From: Bacteroidota bacterium
GTDB lineage: Bacteria > Bacteroidota > JABWAT01
Length of the DNA stretch: 64,000 nt
Direction: 5' to 3'
Assembly: GCA_013360915.1 (NCBI GenBank)
Contig: JABWAT010000011.1
Span: 1-64,000, forward strand
Shown: positions 43,677 through 52,977 of the stretch, in pieces
How positions within the stretch are numbered: position 1 is the first letter of the stretch
Layout: each line of letters begins with the position of its first letter
Translations under genes and position numbers: made by a program
Notes under the pieces: generated by a model
Told to the model about the DNA's origin: nothing
Seen by the model: only the letters and a program-made list of their open reading frames with translations
The model's database searches: none

Positions 43677-45026
43677 TCAGGGTTTCGTGATGGCGTACCG
43701 TTTCATTTTTTTGAAGAGGGTGGTACGATTGATTCCAAGCGCATCAGCGGTTTCACCAATGGCCCAATGATGGTATTCCAATGTCGCCACTATCTGCTGT
43801 TTTTCGGAGTCATCCCTCGTTGACTTCAGGACAGAATCCGATGGGTGGTGTTCCTTCTCTGATTGTGGTAACCCCATTGCAGATTTTACCTCCTTGTCGG
43901 ACACTATGGAAGTTTTGGTGAAAATGACCAATCGCTCCATGAGATTCTTTAACTCGCGAACATTGCCGGGCCACGAATACGCAGCCATTTCATGAATTGC
44001 AGAATCCGCAAGTGTCAGAATTGGCTTGTTGTATTGATCACAAAACTTCCTGATGAAAGTATTTGCCAGAAATCCGATATCCTCCGGGCGGTCACGAAGC
44101 GCAGGAGCTGTGGTGGAAACCACATGCAGACGGTGGTAAAGATCTTCCCTGAACTGATGATTCCGGATCCGTTGGGGCAAATCCTGATTGGTTGCTGCAA
44201 TCACCCGGACATTAATTTTTCGGGGTGTCGGGTCCCCGATCAGATCAACTTCGCCTTCTTCAAGAACCCTTAGCAATTTTGCCTGAAGATCCATGCTCAT
44301 ATCACCGATTTCATCGAGAAAAAGTGTTCCCTGATCAGCCAGAAGGAATTTTCCTCTCTGATCACGACTGGCACCGGTGAAAGACCCTTTCCTGAACCCG
44401 AACAACTCACTTTCCAATAATTCCGAAGGAATCGATGCACAATTAAGTTTAATAAATGGCTTATTAACACGTTTCGAATTCAAATGAATACTACGGGCAA
44501 TTAATTCCTTACCCGTCCCGGTTTCTCCATAAATTAAAACCCTTGCATCTGTCGGTGCCACAGTGCCGATGAAATCGTGCAGTGAAACTATTGCATGGCT
44601 TGTACCAAGGATTTCATACTCCTTTTTTATTTCAGTCAGAAACGTGGTTTGATTCACATTCAACGACTTCGACTCGGTGGCGTTTCTCAGAGCGATCAGC
44701 AGGCGGTCCGGATCGATTGGTTTTTCGATGAAATCGAAGGCTCCCTGTTTGATACAGTCCAAAGCAATGGTGATGGTGCTTTCTCCGGAAATCATGATAA
44801 CCGGGACTGCAGGCCAACCCGATTTGACCGATCGCAATACATCAATGCCAGATCTTCCAGGCATCTTTACATCAAGCAGAACACAGTCTGTTTCCTGTTT
44901 TCGAAGGTGATCTTCGAGTAAATGCGGGTTGTTTTCTATGGTCATTGTATAACCAAGCCGGGAAACCAGATTCCTTAATGATGTGAGGAACCTTAAATCG
45001 TCATCAATTGCAAGCAGATGTGGCAT
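43677..45026 (-). CDS. Sigma-54-dependent response regulator (NtrC family)
   Basis: A 449-residue activator. The receiver domain is residues 1-115 with phospho-acceptor Asp52 (VLLDVKMPG) and Lys102 (IEKPID). The AAA+ domain has Walker A GETGTGKE (167-174), the sigma-54-contacting loop GSFTGA (214-219, a variant of GAFTGA), and LFLDEIGDM. A Fis-type helix-turn-helix ends it (ETADALGINRTTLFKKMKRY). It lies 16 bases after the histidine kinase gene, so the two form a two-component system. A candidate sigma-54 promoter and a dyad lie beyond the kinase gene. Confidence 0.95.
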   Translation of the reverse strand: MPHLLAIDDDLRFLTSLRNLVSRLGYTMTIENNPHLLEDHLRKQETDCVLLDVKMPGRSGIDVLRSVKSGWPAVPVIMISGESTITIALDCIKQGAFDFIEKPIDPDRLLIALRNATESKSLNVNQTTFLTEIKKEYEILGTSHAIVSLHDFIGTVAPTDARVLIYGETGTGKELIARSIHLNSKRVNKPFIKLNCASIPSELLESELFGFRKGSFTGASRDQRGKFLLADQGTLFLDEIGDMSMDLQAKLLRVLEEGEVDLIGDPTPRKINVRVIAATNQDLPQRIRNHQFREDLYHRLHVVSTTAPALRDRPEDIGFLANTFIRKFCDQYNKPILTLADSAIHEMAAYSWPGNVRELKNLMERLVIFTKTSIVSDKEVKSAMGLPQSEKEHHPSDSVLKSTRDDSEKQQIVATLEYHHWAIGETADALGINRTTLFKKMKRYAITKP

Positions 45027-45042
45027 AGTTTTCCTGGTTTGT

Positions 45043-47499
45043 TTAGCAGGGAATATAAATAGTAAAGGTGGTTACAAGGCCGGGAGTGGATTTTACCTGG
45101 ATCGTTCCGCTATGGTCTTCAACAACTTTCTTCACAATTGCAAGGCCAAGCCCGGTACCTTCACGTTTGGTGGAAAAGTAGGGTTCAAATATCTGATCCT
45201 GATTGTCTTCAGAAATTCCCTCACCGGTATCTGAAACCTGTATTTCAATCATGGGTTTAAAATCCAGATCGACCCTGTGAATGGTGCTGACAGATATGGT
45301 GAGTGTTCCCTTGTTACCAAGCGCATCGATGGCATTCTCAACCAATGTCTGAAAAACAAAATCCCATTGTCCATGGTCCAGATTAACATTAACGGGTTCA
45401 TCCGGAAATTCAAGTACCAAATCGGTGCCATTATTAAAAAAGGCAGAAAAACGACCGCACACCTTTTCAATCAGATGTTGTAAAATGACCGTTGATAGTT
45501 TGGGTGGATCGAGGTTTACCATCCGGAGAAACTGGCGTGACTGGTCTCTGAGGCGGTTTATTTCCGATTCCATCATCTGGATTTCCGGCTGACTGTGACT
45601 TTCAGGCAGGTGAAGATCTTCCAGTTTCAGTTTTAAAGTCCGAAGGTTCAGAGACAGGGAAGAAAGCGGTGTTTTCAGGTCGTGAACCAATTTCTGCATT
45701 ACTTTTGCCCAAATCTGAAGTCGTTGGTCCCGTGTTGTTGAGTTGATCTCAACCTTCCAGGCAATAACTCCCCAGGTACGAAAGAGTGCAATTGGTTTTA
45801 GAGACACCACACATGATTTCAGTTCGTCCATATCGGCAGTTAAGTTGACAGGGCTTCCTTTGGCATCAAGAATCTGATCACGAATCCAACCCGACTGTCC
45901 ATTTGTGGTAAGGAAGTTGACAGCAGGTTCCCAGTAGGTTTGGTGATTGTACCAGGAAATCAGTCTGCCATCCGGTGCGAAGAAGCCAATTAGCCCGGGA
46001 CTGAAGGTCCTGTAGGCAGCAATCGTTTCAGTGGAAATTCGGTGGCTGGTGATTCGGGAAAATCCGGTATTCAATCCAAGAAAGGCAAGCCCTCCGATCA
46101 AAAAGGGCAGAATAAAAAGCGGATAGTACCAGGGATTTGGGAGGTAGGAGAGTTCGTAGGCAGATTTTTCAGTTCTGAAAAACAGCGTGGGGTTGCTTCC
46201 CCCATTTAACTTCAGGTAAGCATTCTTACCCAGCATCTGGGTTTTCACATAATCGACTTCGAACAGGTAAGTATGTTTTAGGTCTTCACTCAGCAGTCCG
46301 TATAGTCTTGGATTCTTGGTCCGGAATAAATATTCAGGGCGGCCATCCGATTCCAGGTCAGCAGAAAACTCAACAACCGGATCACCAAGCCCAGAATGAT
46401 CAATCTGATCAGTTTGAATCAGGTTGGCATCAAAAATTCTGATCACACCGTCATTTCCCAGAACCCACAGGCCGGTTGGTTCATTATTCGAGTGCATAAT
46501 AGCTGAGGATAAAACACGTGAATTCTCCAGGTTTACTTCGCGTCCCGGTACAAAATTCTTGTCAAGAATCTGGATTAGTCCACTGGATCTCTGTGCATTG
46601 TATGTGCTTACAATCATAAAAAATTGATTATTATTAAATGGATGAAATTGGCTTTCACCAAAACTCCCTGGATATTCCTTTTTAAATAATACCGTTGTCA
46701 GGTCACCAGTGAATATGATTGCCCAGTTTGACCCATCACTGAATGGATTTGTTTTTCCCCGGTCATTTGATGGGGATAAAGTATGTAATAAAATGCATTC
46801 AGATTTTCCGTCCTGATTAATGTCTCTGAAATCAAATTGTCTGGTGGCAAATCCCATTGGCTTTGAAATGAATATCTGCTGCTGATTTTTAATATCCATC
46901 ACTATAAAGTGCCTTGGATTAACACCAAAACCGGCCTGAATATAAACGACTAGGTCAAAATCCTGATCTGAGTTATATTGGGTAAACCCGGTTGTAAAGT
47001 ATACATCCGGTGTATTACCTCCTTTTACATACTCATTATCTCCGACGTATTGACAAAATAACCGGTTCACCAGAATTGAAGGATCGTGTAACGGATCAAT
47101 TACCCATAAAAACAGAGAATCGCTTTCCATGGAAAACATATACAATTCATCAATCTGATTCTGATCGAAATCAAACACCGATACGAGGTGTCGGTATAAT
47201 ACAAATGGCAAGTTAATCTGGTTGATTGTATGATAATCGGAGGATTGGGTAATGATTTGTGTTCGCTTGGGTTTAATCCACCCATTCTTATCCTTTTCAG
47301 ATATTATTTGTACGTCAACAATCTCGGAACGTCCATCATGATCAAAGTCAGAGGCCAGTGTAGAATACTCAGCCTGAGAAATCCGACTTTTTATATCGGC
47401 TTTCATTGGTTTGTTAAAGGAAAACACAAGGTATTCAAGAAAAGAAACCAGAACCAGGCAAATAAACAAGGAAAGAAATCTGAAAAACAATGGTATCAT
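45043..47499 (-). CDS. Histidine kinase with extracytoplasmic FG-GAP/propeller-like sensor
   Basis: An 818-residue membrane kinase. An N-terminal transmembrane helix precedes about 420 residues with repeated calcium-loop-like motifs (DFDHDGRSEI, DFDQNQIDEL, DINQDGKSEC, DLESDGRPEY), the pattern of FG-GAP/VCBS beta-propellers. A second membrane helix (PLFILPFLIGGLAFLGL, near 465) is followed by a PAS-like segment, HisKA with phospho-acceptor His606 (KLVHDLKTP), and an ATPase domain (VENAIDALGN, DTGEGISEDN, GTGLGLAIVKKV). A propeller sensor suggests binding of a polysaccharide or surface ligand in the periplasm. It is the first gene of the operon with the sigma-54 activator. Confidence 0.92.
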   Translation of the reverse strand: MIPLFFRFLSLFICLVLVSFLEYLVFSFNKPMKADIKSRISQAEYSTLASDFDHDGRSEIVDVQIISEKDKNGWIKPKRTQIITQSSDYHTINQINLPFVLYRHLVSVFDFDQNQIDELYMFSMESDSLFLWVIDPLHDPSILVNRLFCQYVGDNEYVKGGNTPDVYFTTGFTQYNSDQDFDLVVYIQAGFGVNPRHFIVMDIKNQQQIFISKPMGFATRQFDFRDINQDGKSECILLHTLSPSNDRGKTNPFSDGSNWAIIFTGDLTTVLFKKEYPGSFGESQFHPFNNNQFFMIVSTYNAQRSSGLIQILDKNFVPGREVNLENSRVLSSAIMHSNNEPTGLWVLGNDGVIRIFDANLIQTDQIDHSGLGDPVVEFSADLESDGRPEYLFRTKNPRLYGLLSEDLKHTYLFEVDYVKTQMLGKNAYLKLNGGSNPTLFFRTEKSAYELSYLPNPWYYPLFILPFLIGGLAFLGLNTGFSRITSHRISTETIAAYRTFSPGLIGFFAPDGRLISWYNHQTYWEPAVNFLTTNGQSGWIRDQILDAKGSPVNLTADMDELKSCVVSLKPIALFRTWGVIAWKVEINSTTRDQRLQIWAKVMQKLVHDLKTPLSSLSLNLRTLKLKLEDLHLPESHSQPEIQMMESEINRLRDQSRQFLRMVNLDPPKLSTVILQHLIEKVCGRFSAFFNNGTDLVLEFPDEPVNVNLDHGQWDFVFQTLVENAIDALGNKGTLTISVSTIHRVDLDFKPMIEIQVSDTGEGISEDNQDQIFEPYFSTKREGTGLGLAIVKKVVEDHSGTIQVKSTPGLVTTFTIYIPC

Positions 47500-47512
47500 T
47501 TGTGGATCCTAT

Positions 47513-47544
47513 GGTATACATAATTCTTAAGCAATTTGTATACC
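47513..47544. promoter_or_regulatory. Inverted repeat, candidate activator-binding site
   Basis: GGTATACA (47513-47520) and TGTATACC (47537-47544) are a perfect inverted repeat with a 16-base spacer. It lies just upstream of the kinase gene and about 135 bases upstream of the candidate sigma-54 promoter for the divergent gene, a usual distance for an enhancer site of an NtrC-type activator. Confidence 0.5.
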
Positions 47545-47677
47545 CATTCATTTGGACTGCTATTCATTGATGGTTTAGTCACAACCGGTTTACAATAGTC
47601 AACTGGAATGGATTTGTATGTTGCCAAAGGTAAACAACAATCAGGTAAAATGAGCGGATAGTAAACAATTGGAAGGT

Positions 47678-47692
47678 TGGTATGAGTTTTGT
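47678..47692 (+). promoter_or_regulatory. Candidate sigma-54 (-24/-12) promoter
   Basis: TGGTATGAGTTTTGT matches the TGGCAC-N5-TTGCA frame: GG, ten bases, then GT in place of GC. It ends 33 bases before the ATG at 47726, with AAAGGAG between, which fits a transcription start near 47704. Confidence 0.5.
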
Positions 47693-47725
47693 CAAGAAAA
47701 AAACAACCAAACCAAAGGAGTGCGT

Positions 47726-49504
47726 ATGAAAAACATGGTTCTCGTTACGTCGATTCTATTAATCAACCAATTGTTGTGTGCTCAGCGGATTGCGGTGAAT
47801 CCGGATAACTGGGAAGGTAACTGGTGGACCTTTAATGCCAACATGGGGTACTATTTCCCCACACAAAATGGTGACACTACGATTTTCGGAATTGACAATT
47901 ATTCGCAGTCTGAAATACGAACAATCCATACCTATAATGGGACATCAGAATTCAAAGTCAGTCTGATTCCTTATCTGAATACCACCGGGACTAATGGCGA
48001 TGGAATGCGAATTGGTTTTACAAACCAATGGTCAGAATATTTTGATCAGTTTCCATCGGCGGATGATTCATTTATTGGATTGTGGGTCACCGATGGGTTT
48101 ATTTATTTCCGCAATCAAATTGAGGGTGATCAATATACTTCCCCCGAACCGATTGCAGTTTATTCGGTTGGGGAGAGGGTAGATTGGTTCATTTCTTATT
48201 CCCCTGAAGGAACGTTAAAACTCCATGGAACTGGAATTTCTGATACAGTTGAATTTACTGGGTCAGTAAATCTGAATTCCTACAAATTCACGATTTCATG
48301 CCAGAATGCCACACCTGGAAATGGTTTTGATCTGCTGACTGTATTTAAAGTGGACACCTCCATTAAGGTCAATTCGGATAATTGGGAAGGGAATTGGTGG
48401 TCATTCAATGTGAATATGGGATCCTACTTTCCAACACAAAATGGTGACACCACAATTTTTGGAATCGATAATTACTCTCAGGCTGAAATACGTACAATCC
48501 GAACCTTCACTGGGATGTCTGAATTTAATATCAGTCTGATACCTCATCTAAATACAAGCGGATCCAATGGTGATGGTATGCGAATTGGTTTTACAAACCA
48601 ATGGTCAGAATATTTTGATCAATTTCCTTCTACTGATGACGCATTTATCGGATTATGGGTTTCGGATGGACAAATTTATTTTCGGAATCAGATTGAAAGT
48701 GATCAATATACATCACCTGATCCTGTGGCAGGATTTTCGGTTGGCCAAAATGTAGATTGGACCCTTTGTTATTCACCGAGTGGTGTTGTAAAACTGTATG
48801 GAACAGGTATTACAGATACAATAGAATTTACTGGTACTGTTAATCTGAATTCGTACAAATTTACTATTTCCTGCCAAAATGCAACACCTGGCAATGGTTT
48901 TGATCTGTTTGCTGTGTATTATAATCGATTAGATTCTTCCTGGACTTCAGTCCCGGTTGAATTATTTTCTTTCAGGCACGAATCAGATTTTGGTCAGGTT
49001 AAACTGATATGGTCAACGAAGACGGAATCCGACAATTTTGGATTTGAAATACAGAAATCTGAAAACCAACTGAGCTGGATGAAAGTGGGTTTTGTAGAAG
49101 GGAAAGGAAATACATCTGTTCAACAGGACTATAATTTTATTGATAGTAAACCTTCCCTGAAGGCTTACTATCGGCTGAAACAAATGGATACAAATGGTGA
49201 GTTTTCTTACTCGGATATTCTGGAAGTTTCGACAGTACCCACTGCCTTTTCACTCTTACAAAACTACCCCAACCCGTTTAATCCCCTTACAACCATATCA
49301 TTCACTATTCCGGCAGCATCACGCGTGGAAATATTAGTGTACGACATAACCGGAGCGGTTGTTGGTAAGGTGACTGATGCGTTTTACCCGGCTGGGTATC
49401 ATAAAGCATCGTTTTCTGCAACTTCTCTTGCAAGTGGAATCTACTATTACCGCATGAAAGCAGGGAACTCGGTAAAAACTCAGAAAATGGTTGTTCTCAA
49501 ATAA
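47726..49504 (+). CDS. T9SS-secreted protein with duplicated ~190-residue domain
   Basis: A 592-residue exported protein. The start at 47726 has AAAGGAG upstream and a signal peptide (MKNMVLVTSILLINQLLCAQ). Two consecutive copies of a beta-rich domain follow, each opening with DNWEGNWW and containing FPTQNGDTTIFGIDNYSQ and GFTNQWSEYFDQFPS; the copies differ at only a minority of positions. They resemble jellyroll/concanavalin-like folds, but I do not recognise the family. An Ig-like linker (VELFSFRHESDFGQVKLIWSTKTES) and a T9SS tail (QNYPNPFNPLTTISFTIP) complete it. Its position next to a two-component system with a sigma-54-type promoter suggests regulated production. Confidence 0.85.
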   Translation: MKNMVLVTSILLINQLLCAQRIAVNPDNWEGNWWTFNANMGYYFPTQNGDTTIFGIDNYSQSEIRTIHTYNGTSEFKVSLIPYLNTTGTNGDGMRIGFTNQWSEYFDQFPSADDSFIGLWVTDGFIYFRNQIEGDQYTSPEPIAVYSVGERVDWFISYSPEGTLKLHGTGISDTVEFTGSVNLNSYKFTISCQNATPGNGFDLLTVFKVDTSIKVNSDNWEGNWWSFNVNMGSYFPTQNGDTTIFGIDNYSQAEIRTIRTFTGMSEFNISLIPHLNTSGSNGDGMRIGFTNQWSEYFDQFPSTDDAFIGLWVSDGQIYFRNQIESDQYTSPDPVAGFSVGQNVDWTLCYSPSGVVKLYGTGITDTIEFTGTVNLNSYKFTISCQNATPGNGFDLFAVYYNRLDSSWTSVPVELFSFRHESDFGQVKLIWSTKTESDNFGFEIQKSENQLSWMKVGFVEGKGNTSVQQDYNFIDSKPSLKAYYRLKQMDTNGEFSYSDILEVSTVPTAFSLLQNYPNPFNPLTTISFTIPAASRVEILVYDITGAVVGKVTDAFYPAGYHKASFSATSLASGIYYYRMKAGNSVKTQKMVVLK

Positions 49505-49551
49505 AGGATCGTACCTTTTCTCAAGTAAATCGTTGCCCCACCCTCACCTCT

Positions 49552-49588
49552 CAAAACCGGAGCCTTTAAAGTTCCGGTTTTGTTTTTT
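49552..49588 (+). terminator. Rho-independent terminator
   Basis: CAAAACCGG (49552-49560) pairs with CCGGTTTTG (49574-49582), followed by T-rich sequence, after the duplicated-domain gene. Confidence 0.85.
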
Positions 49589-49664
49589 ATGAGAATCTGC
49601 CTCTTTTTGCAATCCCTGTAAGGATTCCCCCCGTCAACCGACAGATTCAGAAAAGGAAATTTTT

Positions 49665-50267
49665 ATGCGTTTACATCTGCTGGCCGCCTTCACCCTGTTC
49701 CCGCTGACCCTGCTGTCTCAACCGTTTTATCTGGATGGTGCCTTGCTGAAAAGTCAGTTCGGATCGGGGGTGAATCTGTCTGCCGGTTGGAAAGTATGGT
49801 CCTGGTTCGATAATCAGCTTCAGGTAACCACAGGGGTGCGGGTTGGTTTCTGGACCAGTGGTCCGGTGGAGGCCAAAAACATTTCCGATGATGCCGTAAA
49901 AACAAAAGGTACGGTCCGGGTGGGTTCTGCCAACCTGCTGATCGGCGCTGAAGGACAGATCACTTCTGCCTTTTCGGCCGGATTCAACATCGACGTGGTG
50001 GGCGCTTCCCTTGGGGAGTGGAACCCTGAAAACGCAACGGAGAACGCGTCTGTGACACCACTTAATCTGCTCTTAGGAGGCAATCCGGATCTCGGAACCC
50101 TGAATTCAGAATTCTGGCTCGGGTGGACCATAAATGACCAGTGGATGATCCGGGGCGGACTGAATCATCATTTCACCGAGAGTCGGACCAGAAACACCTT
50201 TGCGCAGGCTGATCGGTTCCGGGTTATTGAAAATCCGGTTTTTCTGGCCATCCGCTGGAAGTGGTGA
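49665..50267 (+). CDS. Outer-membrane beta-barrel-like protein
   Basis: A 200-residue exported protein with signal peptide MRLHLLAAFTLFPLTLLS. The mature part is alternating amphipathic strands (GSGVNLSAGWKVWSWFDNQLQVTTGVRVGFW, SEFWLGWTINDQWMIRGGLNHHF) and ends in aromatic residues (FLAIRWKW), a feature of outer-membrane barrels recognised by BamA. The family is not recognised. It stands alone after a terminator. Confidence 0.7.
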   Translation: MRLHLLAAFTLFPLTLLSQPFYLDGALLKSQFGSGVNLSAGWKVWSWFDNQLQVTTGVRVGFWTSGPVEAKNISDDAVKTKGTVRVGSANLLIGAEGQITSAFSAGFNIDVVGASLGEWNPENATENASVTPLNLLLGGNPDLGTLNSEFWLGWTINDQWMIRGGLNHHFTESRTRNTFAQADRFRVIENPVFLAIRWKW

Positions 50268-50291
50268 GGGGAGAACTGCCACCCCCGCATC

Positions 50292-50323
50292 TTTGAAGAT
50301 TCCGACCCAGATTGGTATCTTTG
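50292..50323 (+). promoter_or_regulatory. Bacteroidota-type promoter of prfB
   Basis: TTTG at 50292-50295, exactly 20 bases, then TATCTTTG at 50316-50323. Both elements match consensus; this is the clearest promoter of the kind in the window. The prfB start follows 28 bases later. Confidence 0.65.
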
Positions 50324-50351
50324 CAGGTTTTACAGGAAAGTCTCCTTCATC

Positions 50352-51447
50352 ATGCTGGAACCACAGAAAGAACAGTTAAAAGACCTTCAATCAAGAACCT
50401 CTGATCTGCGGAGGTTTCTTTGACCTCGACAACAAGACAGCTCAACTGGCCAAATTAGAAGCCTCTACCGAAGCGCCGGGTTTCTGGGATGATAACCGGA
50501 AGGCCAAAGCGCACATGAAAACCATCGATGAAGTCAAATCCTGGGTAACCAGTTTTAAGTCGGTCAGCCGGTTGGTTGATGATGCACAGGCGTTTTATGA
50601 ACTGGCCATTGAATCGGAAGACGAATCGCTGGCAGGCGAATTGGATGGCGAAATCCGCAAAGCTGAAACGGCTTTGAAAGATCTGGAACTCCGTCAGATG
50701 CTGGCAGGTCCCGATGACAACCGGAATGCCCAGATGGTGATCAACGCCGGTGCCGGCGGAACCGAAGCACAGGATTGGTCCGAAATGCTGATGCGGATGT
50801 ATGTGAGGTGGGGTGAGAAACGCGGATACACCGTTAACATTGCCGATATTCTCGAAGGCGACGGTGCCGGTATTAAATCGTGTACCATCGAATTTGAAGG
50901 TCCCTTTGCTTACGGATATCTGAAAGCCGAAATCGGAGTTCACCGGTTGGTTCGTATCTCTCCCTTCGATAGCAACGCCCGTCGTCATACGTCCTTCTCA
51001 TCGGTTTTCATCTACCCTGAAGTCGATGACGATGTCGAAATCACCGTCAATCCGGCCGATATCGAAATGGATACCTTCCGGTCGGGAGGAAAAGGCGGAC
51101 AGAACGTGAACAAGGTCGAAACGGCCGTGCGTCTGCGGCACCTTCCAAGCGGAATCGTGGTTTCCTGTCAGCAGGAGCGAAGCCAGTTACAGAACCGGGA
51201 ACGGGCAATGAAAATGCTCAAAGCACGGCTGTATCAGGCCCGCCGCGATGAAGAACAGGCCCGGCTCGATGCCATTGAGGGAACGAAGAAGAAAATTGAG
51301 TGGGGAAGTCAGATCCGGTCATACGTGTTTCACCCCTACAACCTGGTGAAGGATCTGCGAACCGATTTCGAGACCAGCGATGTGCAGGGTGTCATGGATG
51401 GTGATCTGGATGAGTTCATCAAAGCCTACCTGCTGGCCGGTAAATAA
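50352..51447 (+). CDS. prfB: Peptide chain release factor 2, with programmed +1 frameshift
   Basis: RF2 ends translation at UGA and UAA. The first 23 codons run from ATG at 50352 to an in-frame TGA at 50421. The rest (341 residues) continues in the +1 frame from GAC at 50422, giving 364 residues, the normal RF2 length. Signature motifs are SPF ([18 protein letters not shown]) for stop-codon reading and GGQ ([15 protein letters not shown]) for peptide release. The frameshift allows autoregulation: low RF2 raises frameshifting. The gene lies 32 bases before alr. Confidence 0.96.
50411..50424 (+). other. prfB programmed +1 frameshift site
   Basis: GGAGG (50410-50414) acts as an internal Shine-Dalgarno three bases before the slippery CTT TGA C (50418-50424). 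The classic site has TAT before CTT; here it is TTT. This matches the known RF2 autoregulatory frameshift. Confidence 0.93.
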
Positions 51448-51479
51448 ACGGATTTTTACGGGAAACCAACCAAAGCCTC

Positions 51480-52622
51480 ATGGATAAACGCACCTGTGCA
51501 GTGGTCAATCTGGGAGCTATCCGCAGCAACCTCAGGCAGGTGAGATGGTGGATTGGTGCCGGCCCGAAAATCATGGCGGTCGTAAAGGCCAATGCCTATG
51601 GTCATGGCATCGAAACCGTCAGTCGGGCGCTGGCCGATGCAGGAGCCGATTATCTGGCCGTGGCCAGTACCGATGAAGCCCGGCGCATCAGAGAATTCGG
51701 CGTCTCCAGACCCATTCTGGTTTTCGGAAATCCCGATCCGCTCTGTATCAGGGATTATTTCACCCTTGATCTGGAAGTCTCCGTTTCTGATTATGAAACG
51801 GCCCGGTTTGTGAGCGATGAAGCCATCCGCGCAGGCCGCAAACCCGATGTTCATCTGAAGATTGATACCGGCATGGGACGGTACGGACTCATGCAGCGCG
51901 AACTGGAACGGGAACTTCCAAAAATTGCCGCTTTGCCGGGAATCCGTTTAAAGGGTTTGTGGAGTCACTTTCCGAACGCAGATGATGCCTCGCCCGATTT
52001 TACCATCAGTCAGATCAGGCGTTTTCAGGATTGTCTGGAGATTGCCGACCGGCTGAAGGTGGAAGTGGAATTGAAACATGTCGCCAATTCGGCGGCGACT
52101 CTGTATTATCCTGATGCCCATTTTGACATGGTTCGTCCGGGATTGCTGTTGTACGGGTATGCACCCCAGGGTCTGATCAACGCACCGATCATTCTCACCC
52201 CAGCCTTGTCGCTGATTTCGCACGTGAGTCTGGTGAAACGGATTGCAGCCGGAACGCCCGTTTCTTATGGCAGTTCCTGGAAATCCTCGGCTGAAACCGA
52301 TCTGGCCGTCGTTCCCATCGGCTATGCCGACGGAGTGACCCGTGCTGTCAGCAACCGGCTGAAAGTGGTGATCAATGGAAAGCGGTATCCGCAGGTGGGG
52401 AATGTCACCATGGATAATATCATGGTGAATCTGGGCCTGAATCACGATGTGAAAAAGATGGATGAAGTGGTCATCTTCGGTGAACAGATGGTGACCGCCG
52501 CCGATGTGGCACGGTGGAGCAATACGATCCCCTGGGAAGTTCTGTGCGGAATCACCGGACGGGTTCCACGGGTCTACACCGACAAAGAACCGGCCATTGT
52601 GCAACCGGTTCTGGAAAAATGA
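51480..52622 (+). CDS. alr: Alanine racemase
   Basis: A 380-residue PLP enzyme making D-alanine for peptidoglycan. The PLP lysine is Lys36 in AVVKANAYGHG. The catalytic Tyr lies in PVSYGSSWKS, and VPIGYADGVTRAVSN and GNVTMDNIMVNLG follow as in the family. The C-terminal domain is complete. It is followed after one base by the nucleotidyltransferase gene. Confidence 0.96.
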   Translation: MDKRTCAVVNLGAIRSNLRQVRWWIGAGPKIMAVVKANAYGHGIETVSRALADAGADYLAVASTDEARRIREFGVSRPILVFGNPDPLCIRDYFTLDLEVSVSDYETARFVSDEAIRAGRKPDVHLKIDTGMGRYGLMQRELERELPKIAALPGIRLKGLWSHFPNADDASPDFTISQIRRFQDCLEIADRLKVEVELKHVANSAATLYYPDAHFDMVRPGLLLYGYAPQGLINAPIILTPALSLISHVSLVKRIAAGTPVSYGSSWKSSAETDLAVVPIGYADGVTRAVSNRLKVVINGKRYPQVGNVTMDNIMVNLGLNHDVKKMDEVVIFGEQMVTAADVARWSNTIPWEVLCGITGRVPRVYTDKEPAIVQPVLEK

Positions 52623-52623
52623 G

Positions 52624-52977
52624 ATGATAACGATCGACCTGACGAATGGATATAAAGTTCCGACCGCGGAAGAAGCGCTCATCCTGATTAAAAACAAGGT
52701 GTTGAGCGTTTTTCCTGCCGACCGGTACACGGTTTTTTTATTCGGAAGCCGCGTAACCGGACATGCCAACCAATTTTCAGATTATGATATCGGCGTGATC
52801 GGACCCGAACGGATTCCCATCACGATTCTGGGTGATCTGAAGGAACAATTGGATGAGTCGATTATTCCGTGTTTTTTTGATGTGGTCGATTTCAGTCGCG
52901 TATCAGAGAGATTTTACCGCACAGCAACAGAGCAGGTGGAAATATGGCAGCAAGGCCCGGTTACACTGAAAGATTGA
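52624..52977 (+). CDS. mntA: MNT-domain nucleotidyltransferase (MntA-like antitoxin)
   Basis: A 117-residue minimal nucleotidyltransferase. GSRVTG (41-46) and the metal-binding DYD (Asp53, Asp55) in FLFGSRVTGHANQFSDYDIGV are the catalytic signature. In MntA/HepT systems the protein AMPylates a Tyr of the HEPN toxin to silence it. It starts two bases after the alr stop and overlaps the HEPN gene by 34 bases. The frame extends upstream inside alr but GAG-ATG at 52624 fits better. Confidence 0.9.
   Translation: MITIDLTNGYKVPTAEEALILIKNKVLSVFPADRYTVFLFGSRVTGHANQFSDYDIGVIGPERIPITILGDLKEQLDESIIPCFFDVVDFSRVSERFYRTATEQVEIWQQGPVTLKD

Noticed and set aside
50352-50423. Frameshift mutation in prfB
   Set aside because: The site has the internal GGAGG and CTTTGAC of the programmed RF2 frameshift, so the gene is intact.
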